Source: Entonaema liquescens (lineage: Eukaryota > Ascomycota > Sordariomycetes > Xylariales > Xylariaceae). Taken from it: a stretch of 64,000 bases of DNA. Location: positions 1,364,001 to 1,428,000 of the forward strand of contig CADCSX010000003.1 of assembly GCA_902805475.1 (NCBI GenBank). Direction: 5' to 3'. This document shows positions 1 through 12,958 of this stretch, piece by piece (within the stretch, counting starts at the first letter, position 1; every line of letters begins with the position of its first letter). Both the position numbers and the translations under genes were made by a program. The notes below the pieces were generated by a model that was given only the letters and a program-made list of their open reading frames with translations, was not told the DNA's origin and searched no databases.

Positions 1-1553
1 AAGTTGTGAGAATTGCCTAGAAATTTCCACGGAATCGCGACTTACACGCTTCAACCACGCAAACCCCAACAATTCATCAGACGATTCAATATCAAATCCT
101 ACCATTCTACGAATAAGAAGGACTTGTCAAAAATCAATCTCCAATTATTATTCATTCGCAATTATCACGATTATTCCACGCATCTGTCCAACATAGTCTT
201 CGAATTGGTTTACACTTGTCAACTAACAGGTGAGCGAAGCGTGATACTGACGATTCCGGAAGTGGGCCTATGGAATCTCTGCGACTCGATGGAAGCTTTC
301 TGTATATTTCCTGTGGCTTATGGCTCTATGGCTGGTAGCTGGTGGCTTGACCTGCTTCCCCTATTTCGGAATATCTTCGGATAATTACCCTTGCCATGGA
401 TGGAACCTAGGTACCGTAGGTACCTAGTTAGATAAGCCTTAACTAATAGCTTACCTAAAGTAAGTATAATTACCTAAGTCTTACCTCATTTATGATATGG
501 CTGTGGTGGCTGGGTGGCGGTGCGATCTAGAAAGGTTTTGATGTTTCAGCCCTAACTCGTCCTTTGTTCATAATGCGGTGCGTGCTTAATCATCAGCTCA
601 TACTAAAAGTCTTGGCAGGGGTCCCCATCTTGGCCGGCCGGCACCCGTGTGCGAATCATGACGTCACCCCTCCGACTAGAAGCGAAACCCGGGCAAAAGC
701 CTACGTTACCTTGTATCTATTGATTGTTTCCCTTTTTTTTTTACTCCATCTCCATCTCCATCCGCTCAAAATTACCCATCTTATACCGAGCTTACGTATT
801 GGATAGTAGATCTTCCCCCCCCGTCGCCCCCCCGCATTAATACGCATACGACCGAAATGGTAATTACTCAAGTGAGCACGTGAATATGGGGATTGGCTAT
901 CCGTGTAGAAATGCTTGTTTATTTGCTATGACGTTGCTCTGCAGTCCACATTTTGCAATACCACGGTTCTCTTTTAGCGGAAATGACGCCGGTGGCTTCC
1001 TTATTTAATGCTGTAAGTAGATTGTTTAGGGAAGTATACATGGTAATACATGTCATCCAAGTACCGGACAAGGGTGGGTTGTGTTTTCGGGCAACTTGGG
1101 GGCTGGTTATGGTTTCTTTCGGGGTAATGATGCCCATGAGGGTCTGGGGAAGATCAATAACACATACTAAAAATGCTCAACGACGTTCCATAAGATATGA
1201 TCAAAGTGCTTGGCAATCTCCCTAATCACGTATGCATGGTTCGATAATGACGATGCTTATGCAAATGGCGTTTCCATCGTGTTTCTCCTTCATTATACGT
1301 ATACTATAGAGCACTGTAACCGTCGGCCTGCTGTGGGACGCTATCTATAGTACAATATCATGAGGCGCCACTTTTTCGTCAAGGCATGTATATACAACAA
1401 CATGATGTGGGTGTAAGCCAGCATCATACCTTTTTTTTTTTCCTTTCGCTTCGTTTGCTACGCTCAGCATAGCTTGCCAAGACTGGCTCAGCCTTTCGCC
1501 ACCTATTTTTTGAATTTCGTAGCTCACGCCCGTTGTAATGGGACTCGTTGTCG
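1..1553. other. Gene-free left edge
   Basis: I see no supportable gene here. An open frame of about 120 codons at 13-384 resembles no family I know and lacks codon-like regularity. The stretch holds TACCTA/TAGGTA-type motifs near 405-480, a T tract near 730, short C runs near 815-835, and AT-rich DNA. The right end is the 3' flank of the minus-strand YTH gene. Confidence 0.5.
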
Positions 1554-3675
1554 TCATCGGTAAGGGGGAGGCATAGTCGGCGGCGGATATCCTGCAACCA
1601 TCGGCATGCCCGGCCGTATACCCATAGGTATGGGCGCAGGGCTCTGGATACGGTTGAACAACCCAATCAGCCTCCTGCCAACCGTCGGTTCTAGCTCCGT
1701 GCCATCTCTTGCAATCTTAACCTCCCTGTTGGAATTCCAAGGGTTCCGCAACCCACGGGTTCGATAGAAAGGTAGTCTCGTAGTCGATAGCCATTCAAGC
1801 TTGAATGGTTTGCCCCATGCCTTGTTAGGGCCCCCTTCACCGTCCACAGCACTCTTCGCACTCACCGAGCCCTCTGAATCCTCCCCGTCGACCATTCCGT
1901 CCACCTCCTCCCGTTCCACCTCCCAGAATATTGTCCCCCGAGCCGAATCGTCGATAATTCGTCCTCTCGGGCAAGTGTCCGTAGCTTCAGTTGGGATGGC
2001 TTTGGGAAGATCCAAGTTATTCGTTGCCTGCGCCTTAGGTGCAAATTCAATAGCGGCCGCTGGATCATCATTAATGGGCGAGGTCATCCTGGCATAGCCA
2101 AAGTATTCTCCCGACTTGTTTGCAGAGAATACCAAATAAACATTATCGACTGCCTTTGTATAAACCGTGTTAGATAGAGCAAACTAAATATAGATACTTG
2201 TAATATAACACTTACTTTAAATGCATTATTTAATACTTCTTCATTATGAGATTGAGTTGCCCACACGCCGGTACGAACGCTCAGCTCCAAATCTTCCACT
2301 GTGAGACTTTTGAGGATGAAAAACTTGTCTCTTTGTGTACTAGGGTCGCTGTTCAACGCGTTCTTTGACTCAGGTTGCGTGTCAGATACTGATGTTACGG
2401 ATTCCGGAGCGGTGTCCTGCAAATTCTTTGTAGGTGCGGTAGACGAGTTTTTCCCGCTTGGAGAAGTTGCTGCTGGTCCCGTAGGAGCCGTCTGCCCACC
2501 AGCACCTTCAACTGTACTCTTTCTCAGCCGGCTGACGAGCCGCACCGATTGGAATTTCGAATCATGCAGTTTTTGTTGAGCTGCAATACAGCTTTGCTCA
2601 TCCTTAAAATTCGCAAAAGCACAGTTACTCTTCGAGATAAGGAAGAGTGACTCAAGTCCTATCGCTTCCTTGCATACATGATGTACCAAGTTCATTAGAT
2701 CGGTCTGCGGAGGTAAATTCCCTATCCAGATAGCATGGCCTAGCAAGTTTCAGCATTCCAAATATCATCAGCTAGCAATAGCCACAACACTTACCACTTT
2801 GTCGAGGCTTCCTTGGGGGTCCTCGTACGATATTAGACCGTGCCTCTGGAGAAACTAAGTAAACAAATCATTAGCGATTTTAATGCATCTTACTTTAAGG
2901 TATAGATAGCCGTACTATCGCCCCGAACAGAATTTGTAGCCATGCCTACTTGACCATTCCCATGCAAAGGCGACTGTCCTCTTGGATCACTTGACGTGCC
3001 ATCTGCCAAGAGATACTGTCCTGGTGCCGCCTGACCTTGAAGACTAGAATGTGGAGACGTAAATTGGTTCGACGTAGGATAATAGTAGCCAGCTGGAAGG
3101 GTATGTTGAGACTGGTTCATCAGGACTGGACTCGGATAATAGCTTATGCTATGGCGCGGGGATAGGCTCGGCTGTTGGGGCGTCTGGTGTTGTTGCTGCG
3201 ACGGCGATAAATGGGCATTGTAATACGGCGCCATCTGCGGATGTTGGGTAACATAGTAGTGCTGACCTCCTAACTGAGTCATGTTCGGGGGTCCTGCAAA
3301 CTGCGCTACTTGTGGTATAGGGGGGATCATATTAGATGATGGGCCGGCGTTGAATCGTTGTTGTAACTGCCCTGGATTATAGCCAGGTCTATAGCCAGAT
3401 TGAGGGAGTGCGTTGGCCATTGCAGTCATGTTGTAAGGTCCTTGACGGCCAGGTCCTTGGGTGTGAGACATATCGAGTGGACCTGAAAACATATTTGGAG
3501 ACGGACCATACAGCTGTTGATACTGAACTTGGAAGGCAGGGTCACTTGGGAGACCTTGACCATGCGACAAATGTTGTCGTCCTTCGTTCTGAGTGCGCCC
3601 TTGAGGGGTACCACCTACAGCTTCTCCAGTCGCAAACTCGCTGTTTGCCGCCGAGGGCGGTGGGACATCTTCCAT
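1554..3675 (-). CDS. RRM and YTH domain RNA-binding protein (putative m6A reader)
   Basis: Four exons on the minus strand: 3675-2916, 2854-2795, 2739-2216 and 2153-1554. They splice to a 647-residue frame. The N-terminal third is low complexity, rich in Gln, Pro, Ser and Tyr. It is followed by an RRM-like segment (GHAIWIGNLPPQ, about residue 275) and a C-terminal YTH domain. The YTH domain is recognised by KFFILKSLTVEDLELSV, GVWATQSHNEE, VYLVFSANKSGEYFGYA, and a later block with LPFYRTRGLRNPWN and REVKIARDGTE. YTH domains bind N6-methyladenosine RNA through an aromatic cage; the Trp in GVWATQ is the expected first cage residue. The RRM+YTH arrangement is known in filamentous fungi. The first donor must be GTACGG rather than the nearby GTAAGA, because only GTACGG keeps the frame into exon 2. 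The product is probably nuclear or cytoplasmic RNA regulation; its target is unknown. The protein ends in a short Pro-rich tail. Confidence 0.85.
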
Positions 3676-6300
3676 TGGGTCTCACCAGAGGCCGAGGTAT
3701 AATTTTGGCTACCGGAGAGGGAGACCTCGATCGTTAAGTGCTCGCGGTGTTGCTTTGAACCTGTTAACAGCTCGAGCAGACCTAGTCCTCTAATACTGCC
3801 TTGACAGACAAGGTGTAACGAGGCGTCCGGCAAACCCTAAATTGTTTGAAGTCCAAGGATCCTGATGAGGCTAGGGAAAGAAGCGATAGGTAGTCTTGTG
3901 TGGTGTGGCGCAAATCAACGAAGGCTGAGCGGTAGTCGACCGGGGCGTGACCAAGATCCGGGCAGTTCTTGACAAGGTAGTAGATCGGTACTGGAACAGA
4001 AGTCTCGCGTACCTTTCTAGTGGCACCACAAAGCAGCGATTGGGTGATTATACTTGTGGGAAATTCGATGGACCTATCTCCTCAAGCGTCCAATCCAAAG
4101 ATGAAAACAGATCAGACGCAGGGATAGCATAAAACCCATAGGCTTGTAAGCCGTAAAACTATGGGGTACTGAGGAGAGGGAATTGGGCTCTCGGATGAAA
4201 AATTTCGACTACTAATGGGGAGCGACTACGGGTATTTGGTATCCCGTGCCTGTCTAACGTCTAGAAGAAGACTCGAAGAGCTTCGATGGTATGGGATTAC
4301 CGAGGGGGCTAAGGGTCCGTGTCACAAGCTGGGTCCGAGTAGTTATCCTCTCATCAGTCCTGGCCGAGGAAGATATGTCACATAGGTTTAGGTAGGCAAA
4401 TGGGGATATCGACAAGAATATTAGACGATGTGGCTAATTAGGATGCCCATGTGGCCCGACGTGACTTCTGACAATCCCGGTCCATTAGGGCATCAAGCAG
4501 AAGCGGTCATTATGTAACGACAATCTTTACCTTTTCTTTCGGCCATGTATGCAGTATGGTATGAGGGAAAACATCATGAGACAACTTCAAGAAACATTAC
4601 AAGGAAGTTGACGACTCGCGGCAATGCAGGTGGCCAAAAGCTAGTCTTGTCAAGCTTACCTAGACATGGCTGCGAAGTCTAAGTTGGTAGTACAAGAGTA
4701 CTTGTAGGGCCTGAGCAGAAGAGACCAGACGACGAACCAGATAGTAAGGAGTAATGCAAGAGTATCCCGGCCTCAAGCCCCCCGGGGGTGGATGGGTTCA
4801 CAGCGGATGGGCCCAGATAGACAACGGAAGCCGAACGAAGCGTTGGGAGTTAGTAGGGAGTAACAATGTAGCCAATAAGCTTAGACAGGTACCGATAGCA
4901 GGAAACGAAAATTGGGGACAGAAGAGATGGGAATTTGCAGTAGGCCGGTGGTGTTTCGCCTGGCGCCGTTTTTTCGCCACCAGGCCCTTGGGTCTTCTTT
5001 TTTGGGGGTCCATGGGGTCCCATGAGTTCTCTAAAGCCTAGGTAGCTGTTACTGATCCCTTTCGCAGGACATGTCCCATTTCCCGGCTCACTACTCAGCC
5101 ACAAAAGGTCTAGCCGGGTCTTCAGCAAGGTGAGTTCTCGTACGAACGTGAGCCTCTATTATGGGATTGTTAGATCCGTAATGCCGATCCCATCACAGGA
5201 ATAACTCGGTACTAGTTGCGCTTAGAGTCTAAATGTAAATCTGCTCCTGGGTAAGGCCATTGAAACGGGTGCGGCTGTCACCATGACCGAGCCAATCCTG
5301 CGTAGAACCGAAGCGATCCAGGAACCACGAAGTAATCGAGCAACGCTTATAGCGGAGCGGAACGGCACCTAATAAATCTCGGACGCTACTCGAGATAACT
5401 AAATTTACCTTTAGATGTTGGACTCTTTTTTTTTTAGGGGGTGAGCGCCGTCTTTCCAACTTGTTTAAACGATGAGCATAGTTAGACGGGTTTCTCCCTT
5501 AAGCGTCCAGTGGTTGTACCCCCACGAAGGACGCACCGGCGCAACTCCTCGGGGCCTTTAAGGTACGTTATTTTACCTAGGTAGGTAGCTAGTGCCGCTA
5601 CGATATAGAAAAGCAAATCCATAATAATTGGGACGCCTCGGCATGGTGTAGAATAGGTAGGTACGCTACATGAACGCTAGACCTACAGGGCCCCGTGTAG
5701 TAAGTAGATCTTGGAAGCTTCAAGAGTAAAATAATGCTGCAATGCAACTGCGACTGCAACAAGAGAAGCTATATTATTCAATGCATCCCCATTGCATCCC
5801 ATTTACAGCAATTCAGAATTCAGTAGGTGAGATTGGTAAGTACCTAGTGATCTGCTTGGCTGCACTACTTATTATTGTCGTGGTTGCTGTTGCATGTATG
5901 TTGTATGTATGTTGTATGTATGTAGGTATGGTGTATGTATGGTATCCTGGGTATGTATGCTGTGGCCCGTGTGATTGATGTTCCTTGCCAGGTTAATGGT
6001 GGAGGATGAAGATCTGCGAATCTGATCGGCAAGCCTGGTTGCTAGAATGATGAAATGAGAGCCCAGACCTCGGACTGAGCCGCAATCGACTTTCTGTCGG
6101 ATTGTCGCAATTGGGATCGGGGAAATTGGTGTTTTCCCATTCCCTCAACCCCCCCCTTCTCCCTGGTCCTGGTCGGTGTGGAGATTGCTGATCCCCGGGA
6201 CCCAGCAAGGCAAATGATGTCGATGATGAAATTCTTCTTAACTTGGCTTTCATGAACTTTGCGACACTGACGTTGTATCATATGAGTTGAGATTTAGGGA
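3676..6300. other. Intergenic, no gene recognised
   Basis: The first few hundred bases are presumably the 5' leader and promoter of the minus-strand YTH gene. From about 3900 to 5560 the sequence is of mixed composition with only short random frames. I could not match any of them to a transposase, reverse transcriptase or cellular family. It could be very old degraded repeat DNA. TACCTA/TAGGTA motifs begin again near 5573. Confidence 0.45.
5893..5956. repeat. Degenerate TGTATG microsatellite
   Basis: Imperfect tandem copies of TGTATG/TTGTATG run through this stretch, with interruptions such as TAGGTATG. It lies in non-coding DNA. Confidence 0.8.
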
Positions 6301-6342
6301 AGTGTTGGATGTCAATGATGTTGATGATGAGATAAGACATGG

Positions 6343-6360
6343 TTTTTTTTTTTTTTTTTT
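6343..6360. repeat. Poly-T tract (18 T)
   Basis: An uninterrupted run of 18 T in intergenic DNA. Its length may be uncertain if the assembly has homopolymer errors. Confidence 0.9.
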
Positions 6361-6822
6361 AAATTAGTTCCCACTGGTTTGACGTTTATTATTATTTTAT
6401 TCTTTGTTGTCATTAATTGTACCTCCTAACCTACACCGAAGGTACCTTAAGTACCTCACCTACATGTAGGTACTTGCATAATATAATATGTATAGCATAC
6501 TGATGTACTTATGTAAGGTATTAGTGCAAGGGATGAGTCTAGGCTGCCAGGTATACGTACATATCTACCTTACCACATAAGCACATAGGCAGCCAGAGTC
6601 GTATTAAATATTTCCAATGCGGAGAAAGTATCAGGCCACAAACCCGAACGATGATCGACATTGTTTAACCTTTACATTGTTTATTGGAATAAGTCCAATT
6701 GGGAATATGATGACCACAAACTTGTACAGGTATAATTAACTATTCGAAATACTTCGTGTTTAGTATTCTGTATGTATTGTGGCTTTTGTGTAACATGGCG
6801 CCACTTTCGCATTAGACTTCAA

Positions 6823-6846
6823 TGTTCTAATGTTCTAATGTTCTAA
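6823..6846. repeat. Three tandem copies of TGTTCTAA
   Basis: Three perfect 8-bp tandem units followed by a decayed continuation. Non-coding. Confidence 0.9.
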
Positions 6847-7507
6847 TGAAGTTCTACGCTACTTCGATTTCTTAAGGACAATGCGCCGGTTGTATTTAAA
6901 CTTTTCTGTTTTCTAAGCTCCGTTGATTAGCTTCTACCTATGTAACTCCTTACCTTACCTTCCTCTAATTTAGAATTTTATCATATACCTTTAATATATC
7001 ATCTCGATTCTCTACGCTCTACTACATACCTACCTTAAGGGCGTAAGGTAAGCAACCGTCTATTACCTTTAGTTAGCCCTAGTCCATTTACTAGTTAGCT
7101 ACCTATGTTCGTAAACTTGAACCATTTAAGCACATCGCCCTATTTCCACTTTTCCCGTTCGGTGCGGCCACCCGCTAAGGTAATCTGATATCCATGTCTT
7201 GAAAGATCCCTAAACCACCCTGCCGTACATAGTACAGCATTACATGTATGTAGCAAAGGTCTCTCGCTAGCTTAAGAGGTAGGTATCTTTAGTGACGAAC
7301 ATGTTACATAGGTAGGTAGCTAGTAGTCTCTTATGCACCCTGCAGCCATGCGCGCTATTACAAGCATTAGTTGGTACCTAGTTGGGTAACCGTAGAGGCA
7401 CCTGCCACGTAAAGGATTGAACTGGGCTGGCTGGGTTGGGTATGCCTCTGAATATCACTAGCAGCGCCACAGCCGTACGATCCACTGAATGCCGTTGTAA
7501 ATGTTCC

Positions 7508-7540
7508 AGTTGTTCTAATTAGTTGTTCTAATTAGTTGTT
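7508..7540. repeat. 2.5 tandem copies of a 13-bp unit
   Basis: The unit AGTTGTTCTAATT occurs twice in full and once in part, ending directly at a run of 13 C (7541-7553). Confidence 0.9.
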
Positions 7541-8600
7541 CCCCCCCCCCCCCTAGCCCTACCTAGTAATTACTTCCCTACTGTAGGTACCCTCCTAACC
7601 TACACCGTCGTAGTATTGCATTTGAACTTTCCGGGATCTCAACTACTTTCAGGTAGCTTCAAGTAGGGTAAATGAGGGGGAAAATAACTAAACTTAATTC
7701 CCACCGTGATGATCTAGAAGATATACCCTCTTATTACACTTAAGAGATATGTAGAATAAATGCCTCTTTTGGACTACTCTACACAAGACAATAATTCATA
7801 TGCGGAGACTTTGCTCCGGGCGGAGAATGCTTTGTGCTACCAGCCAGTTCCAGAACTTCGAAAGAGATATCTAAATCTAAAATGAGTTGTGTAGGTTCAT
7901 TATTACCTGGTCCTGGTATTTTGTTGTTGTACGCTTTATGTTACCTATAGGTATGTTATATGTTGTATGTTGTACGTACTTTAGGTACAATGGAGATTTA
8001 CCTAACTTATTAATACCGTAGGTTTGGTTTTACACGAACACCCGGTGGGTTGTGTGTTGCCTGGTTACGCTCTAAAGAGATAATGTACGTTACTTTTGAA
8101 GTAGTAAGGTTAGGTACAGTAATGCTGCTGGATAGGAGCATGTGATCCCTTCCGTTCAAGCCCGTGAGATCTGCAAAAGCCATTACCAGAAATAATATGC
8201 CGACGCCAGCCTGGTTAACCATTTCGTTACACAACTCAGCCTCACTTTTCTACTTTTGGTATATCTTTCCCTCTAATCCCTTTGCCCTCATGATTTATCA
8301 TAGACACCTCTTGGCCTATTCTCGACTGATCGTCCTTGCCACTGATTAATGCAGCCCAATACGCCCAAACATCCACAATCTCTGAGGAGCACCCGACTTC
8401 ACCTTGCAGCCTTGTCAATCCATGCGTCTTTTTTTGTACGTCTCGCTGCTTGATACAATACGAAGACGATGTACCCATTTTGGGAAGTGATCTACACTAC
8501 AACACGGATGTCTCCTGATACTTCAATACAATATCGCTTTAGAGATTCAATGGGTAATCGGCCTTCAACCAAAAGCAACTAGATTCGTAAGCTCGCCTCG

Positions 8601-11538
8601 ACGGGTACTAAGGTGCTTGGGAGGCCTCGGAATATCCCATGGCGTTTTCCCACGACACTTTAGGGTAAAATAGATCGCCTTCCCGCTTCACTAACAAACT
8701 ACTGTCCGCCTCGTCTGCTTCATGGGATCAAGGGTTTACGAGGAACTAATTCTCCCAACAGAAGCTTTCTGACCATTGTGGCGAGCTGTAGCGCAAACAT
8801 CTGAAAGCTATCAGTCTCTCCTAGCAACTATTTAGTAGCCGTTCTAATAGTGCGAGGAGCTCATTGCTACTAATTAGGTGGGCGAGTACTAATACCAAAG
8901 GCGCATCAAATACGACCTCGATATGATGCCGTAGTCCGTGTCATCATTTCTGGTAGCATTGTCACGGGCAACAAAATCCCATAGTTTATCTCGACAGCCT
9001 TATAAAGTTTATACGAATTAACTACTATTTTCAGATTCTATTTCGAATATGTCAAATTCATATTCTTGAAACGTTCCGGGATCGACACCTTTTACTGTTT
9101 CGCCTTGCTCCTCCGCTTTGCTAGCCTTAACTGCAAACCTATCTTTGGGTGATGGACCGGTTCTAACTTACTCTGGAAAGATACTCGAGCCGCGGAGATT
9201 AACAAGCAACCACGTGGAACCAACTGTGATTGGTATGTAAATCGTGGGGGAGGCTTAGACGAAGCACACTTGTGATGCAAACTAAAATGGACGCCTCAAC
9301 TCTTGACGTGGATCTGACATCCCAATAAGGTGGCGTAGGACGACGGCTTTCCCGTCTTCTAGGATACACCCAGATGTTTGCATTACTACCCGACCGTAAC
9401 CTTGCTCTCATTGTCCAACCCTTAGAACCAAGCCGGTAGAAGTTAGATTTTGCCCATTCGATTAAGCTTATATCCCGGCATAGCAGGACTGCACGGTCGG
9501 CCGCATCAGCCGGCTCATCGTGGCGACTCAACGGTTGATTCTGTATAAGGCCTTTGTACCCAAATTGTAGAATACTAGTATTAGGACTTCCAAGCCTAAC
9601 GCAGCCACTAACGAGGTACACTCCCTATTGAAGCTAGCTGGAGGTTTCGCATAATCCAACCGCTATAACTTTTTACGTGCTGAAATCTTTCTAGGCTACC
9701 TAATCATGCCATCCAATCCCAGTTCGGGGCCGCGCTCCGAAAGTTATATGAGTAAGGTTAAGCTGATCCCGGCTCGTGGTAGATTGCATAAACGGCTAAG
9801 TTAAGTTTGATGCTGTGGGATATGCGCCAAACCCAGACATATCTTCCAGGTAGGGCCGAAAAGGACGACCTCTAGGTAGCTAGACAATTCCGGGGGTATC
9901 GATCCGCAGGACTTCGGGCGGGCTCGCCCATGGTAAAACCCGCGGTAAATTCGATCGCTCATCTTGCCACTTGACCCGCTGGTACCGTATTACCGGGTCG
10001 ATAATTTCCCTGAGCAAATATTTCGTAAGCCCCTTTTTCTTAGGCCTTTACTCTGCAGACCTGTCATCAGCTTGGAGATGAGTTGGCTCAGCGTGTTCCA
10101 ACCGGAGCGGTCCGCAGCGACAAATGTTTAGATACAAGAAATCGTGAAGATTCGGAGGACCGCCGGGGCCGAATTGTTCACGTGGATTTATCGTGTGTTG
10201 TCGTTCCTAGGCGGACAGTGGTATGACTTCCCCGGTATTCGGGGATGGTCCGGTCAGCTGACATATCGGGTTCACGGTCCGCCAATCGCTACTCGGGATC
10301 CGCCGGCCACCTATCGTATGGGCCCGAAATATATCGTAGCACCGGGTCCCAACGACTCTTCTAGCCCTCGTATTAATGCGGCAGGTGCTGCACCTATCAG
10401 TCCACGACCAGATTTCATCTTCTGTCTACACCACGGCACGGACCACATAGAGGACAAGGCACTCTTACATAGTAAGATGTTTTCGCATCAATGAGACTTT
10501 CGCATCAATGAGACTCGGAGCCGGACCGGCCCCGGCTCTGCAGCTGAATACTTGAGTGGCCCTCATTAACTTTATAGAGGTATACATGACTAGATATTTT
10601 TTAAACCAATCAATACTGAGAATCGCTGTCCATATTCTTCGTCTTAAACGACGGGCTTAAGAAGCCAGCAAATAGGAAGACGTGAACCGAAACAACTGCA
10701 AGTCACTTTTCATGAGAGCATTTTGAAAATGAACTAGAAACAGCTATGTACATTAAAGAAATCTGAGAACTGAGGTATCAAGAAACGATGATGTGTCTGG
10801 GATGAAGCCACAATCGTAGTGTACAGGAGAACAAACACGTCCCGACAGCCCGACCAAATAATGTAATATACCGTTTGCGTGTGGGTTTCACACATTTTTT
10901 ATTTTCTACTCCACAAATCCAATACTAGGAATGTTCAATCAAAATGCGGTAAAGAGCAGATGTCTTACCTTATAGGGAAGGTCCCTCATTGCTCGGACTA
11001 ACACTGGATTTTGTATTTTTTTTTCTTGTGGTAGCCACTTCACACCTCGGAACTCATAGCCACCAGATTGATGAGGTTATCCGGGCTGTACGAAGAGGGG
11101 TGGATAGCTTAGAAGTCAACGATTATCGACTATCTTCCCTATTTGTAAAATAGACTGGGCTAGTGGGTATACATTGTGCAGCTATGAGTCCTACCTTACC
11201 TACATCTTGACAATATCATAAACTTAAGACATCGAAAGGGAATCAAAGTGTCCGTATCAACTTAAAGGCAACTATGCAATCACTATGAATAAGTCCGGGC
11301 TGGATAATATAGAGCAGTGCGTACAGACTACTTCATGATTTGGAAGGTTGGGCTTTTAAGCATATCGGTACTTAAAAGGCTAGACGAGGACTATCACGAC
11401 GATAGCTATATCGGCATTGTCGATTGGGATGTACCCGAAAATCTTAATAGTCAGTTATGATGTATTTCAACACCAGGGAACTCCGCCGCCTATGGTATAG
11501 TACATATAGCTGCTTGTAATAGGAGCATTGGTGATCCC
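8601..11538. other. Intergenic, no gene recognised
   Basis: From 8600 to about 10560 the composition is more even than in the preceding tract and TACCTA motifs are rarer. A minus-strand frame at 9199-9621 (140 codons) and a plus-strand frame at 10144-10494 (116 codons) show no domain or family I recognise and no convincing splice context. Old, mutated mobile DNA is possible but not shown. From about 10560 onward the sequence is AT-rich and includes the 3' flank of PRE7. Confidence 0.4.
10481..10514. repeat. Perfect 17-bp direct tandem duplication
   Basis: TTTCGCATCAATGAGAC is present twice head to tail without mismatch. The small size and lack of decay suggest a recent local duplication. Confidence 0.9.
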
Positions 11539-12426
11539 TTAGTCCTTCTTTAGCGGGAGGACCTTCTCCTCGATACCATCCTTAGTAATGATAACCACCT
11601 GCAGCGCATCACCGACTTCGATATGACGCTCGACCGCCGAGTCAAAGGCATCCTTCACTAATACCTCCACCTCGTCTCTGGGTAGCGGCACGCGCTCCCG
11701 CTCCTGCAGATCGTGACCGGTACCGCTTCCAGGCACGTATTGGTTCTTGAAGTTGACCTGGTTGTCGAGGAAGGGCATGATCAAGCTGCCCGCAGCACCA
11801 CCGGCGCGGCATTGCTCGCGTTCGTAGCTTCCCACAGGGTCGTAGCTATATACGGCACCTTTACCATCCTCATCGATACCACCTAGGATGGCGTAGACGT
11901 AGTATGGGAAGAAGCGCTTCTGATACATGATCGTGGACAGGCGCTTGGCGCAGGCGTTGACGGACATGGGCTTGCCGTGGCGGTACCGGTACATCTTGCA
12001 GATAGCATCGAGTCGTTCCTTCAAAGCTTCACCGTCCGCAGCGAACCCCACCACGGATAGCAGGATGTTGGCGTCGTCCTGCGACGAGTTGGACCCGCCG
12101 ATCTTGAATACCTTGGGCGAGTACCGTGTGTTGATGCTATAGCCCGATGTCAAACGGGTGTCACCGGCCATGATGGTGAAGTCGGCGCCGGCGATGGCGA
12201 GAGTGGAACCGCCATTGTCGGTATATCTGCGGGGTGCAATGTTAGATCTAGTAAGCTAGTCGAGAGGAGGGGAAAAAAGAGGTTGATCGGGCAGTAAATC
12301 CTAGGATATTGGAATATCTTACGGGTTGAAACGGTGTTCCCGTAGACCATCGATGGCATCTTTGGGGACTTCGGCAAACGAGTAGTTGGGCCCGTTCAGG
12401 ACCGGGTTCTGGCTGAACATGGCCAT
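11539..12426 (-). CDS. PRE7: 20S proteasome subunit beta-6 (Pre7/PSMB1 type)
   Basis: Two exons, 12426-12323 and 12226-11539, joined over a 96-bp intron, give 263 residues, a normal length for this subunit. The core carries STLAIAGADFTIMAGDTRL, the KRFFPYYVYAILGGIDE segment and GAVYSYDPVGSYERE, all typical of beta-6. This subunit is structural; the catalytic threonines lie in beta-1, -2 and -5. It acts in the 20S core of the 26S proteasome in nucleus and cytosol. A start two codons downstream (MFSQ) is equally possible. It is divergent from STT4 over about 530 bp. Confidence 0.95.
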
Positions 12427-12958
12427 CTTGGCAAATTATCGCTATCGTATTATCCGGGTGGTGATATGTTGTATTTACCGGCCGTTATGATTATACAGTT
12501 GAATGTATGGGTGGCCTGGTTGTAGTGGATTGTGATGATGGAAGGCTATCTGGGGGAAGGTTAATTTAATGGGCTGAAGTCATGCATTTGACTATGAGGG
12601 TTGCTCTTTCACGCGCGTCAAGCTTGCAGCCTTGCTGCCCGCTGGCTGACTGCACCTGCACTAACTTTTGACAGGGGTAGCTCTTTGATGACTAAGGTTT
12701 AGTGCTAGGTACTTAGCCTTAGTGGGGGACCCACCTAATTTTTAGATAGGGGAAAGCTGGGCCATGAACCATTAGCCGTCTGCATCATCAATTTAATTAT
12801 TACGCGGAACTGCTTTGCGATAATCACTCCTTTTTTTTTGTTCAATGTTGGTCTTGTTGTAGTTCTGTGAAAACGTTCTGCCTCGTATTACGCTCTCGTC
12901 CAGCATCGATTGTAATGGTAGGCGACATCTGTCCTTTAAGATAATACTGTGCCCGAAA
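12427..12958. promoter_or_regulatory. Divergent promoter region between PRE7 and STT4
   Basis: About 530 bp separate the two start codons, so both promoters must lie here. I saw no exact yeast-type proteasome control element (GGTGGCAAA). A short T run lies near 12831-12839. Confidence 0.6.

Larger units (their letters stand above)
6301..8600. other. AT-rich intergenic tract dense in TACCTA/TAGGTA motifs
   Basis: No gene is visible. The tract has many copies of TACCT(A), TAGGTA and their palindromic join TACCTAGGTA, a T run of 18, a C run of 13 and two short tandem repeats. A 17-base string starting CCTCCTAACC occurs at about 6422 and again at about 7590 in the same orientation, which suggests a dispersed short repeat unit. 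Confidence 0.55.

Noticed and set aside
13..384. Plus-strand frame of 123 codons at the left edge
   Set aside because: Not similar to any family I know; may be part of a leader or chance in CA-rich DNA.
9199..9621. Minus-strand frame of 140 codons in the gene-free island
   Set aside because: No motif of a transposase, reverse transcriptase or cellular family could be seen; isolated and without splice context.
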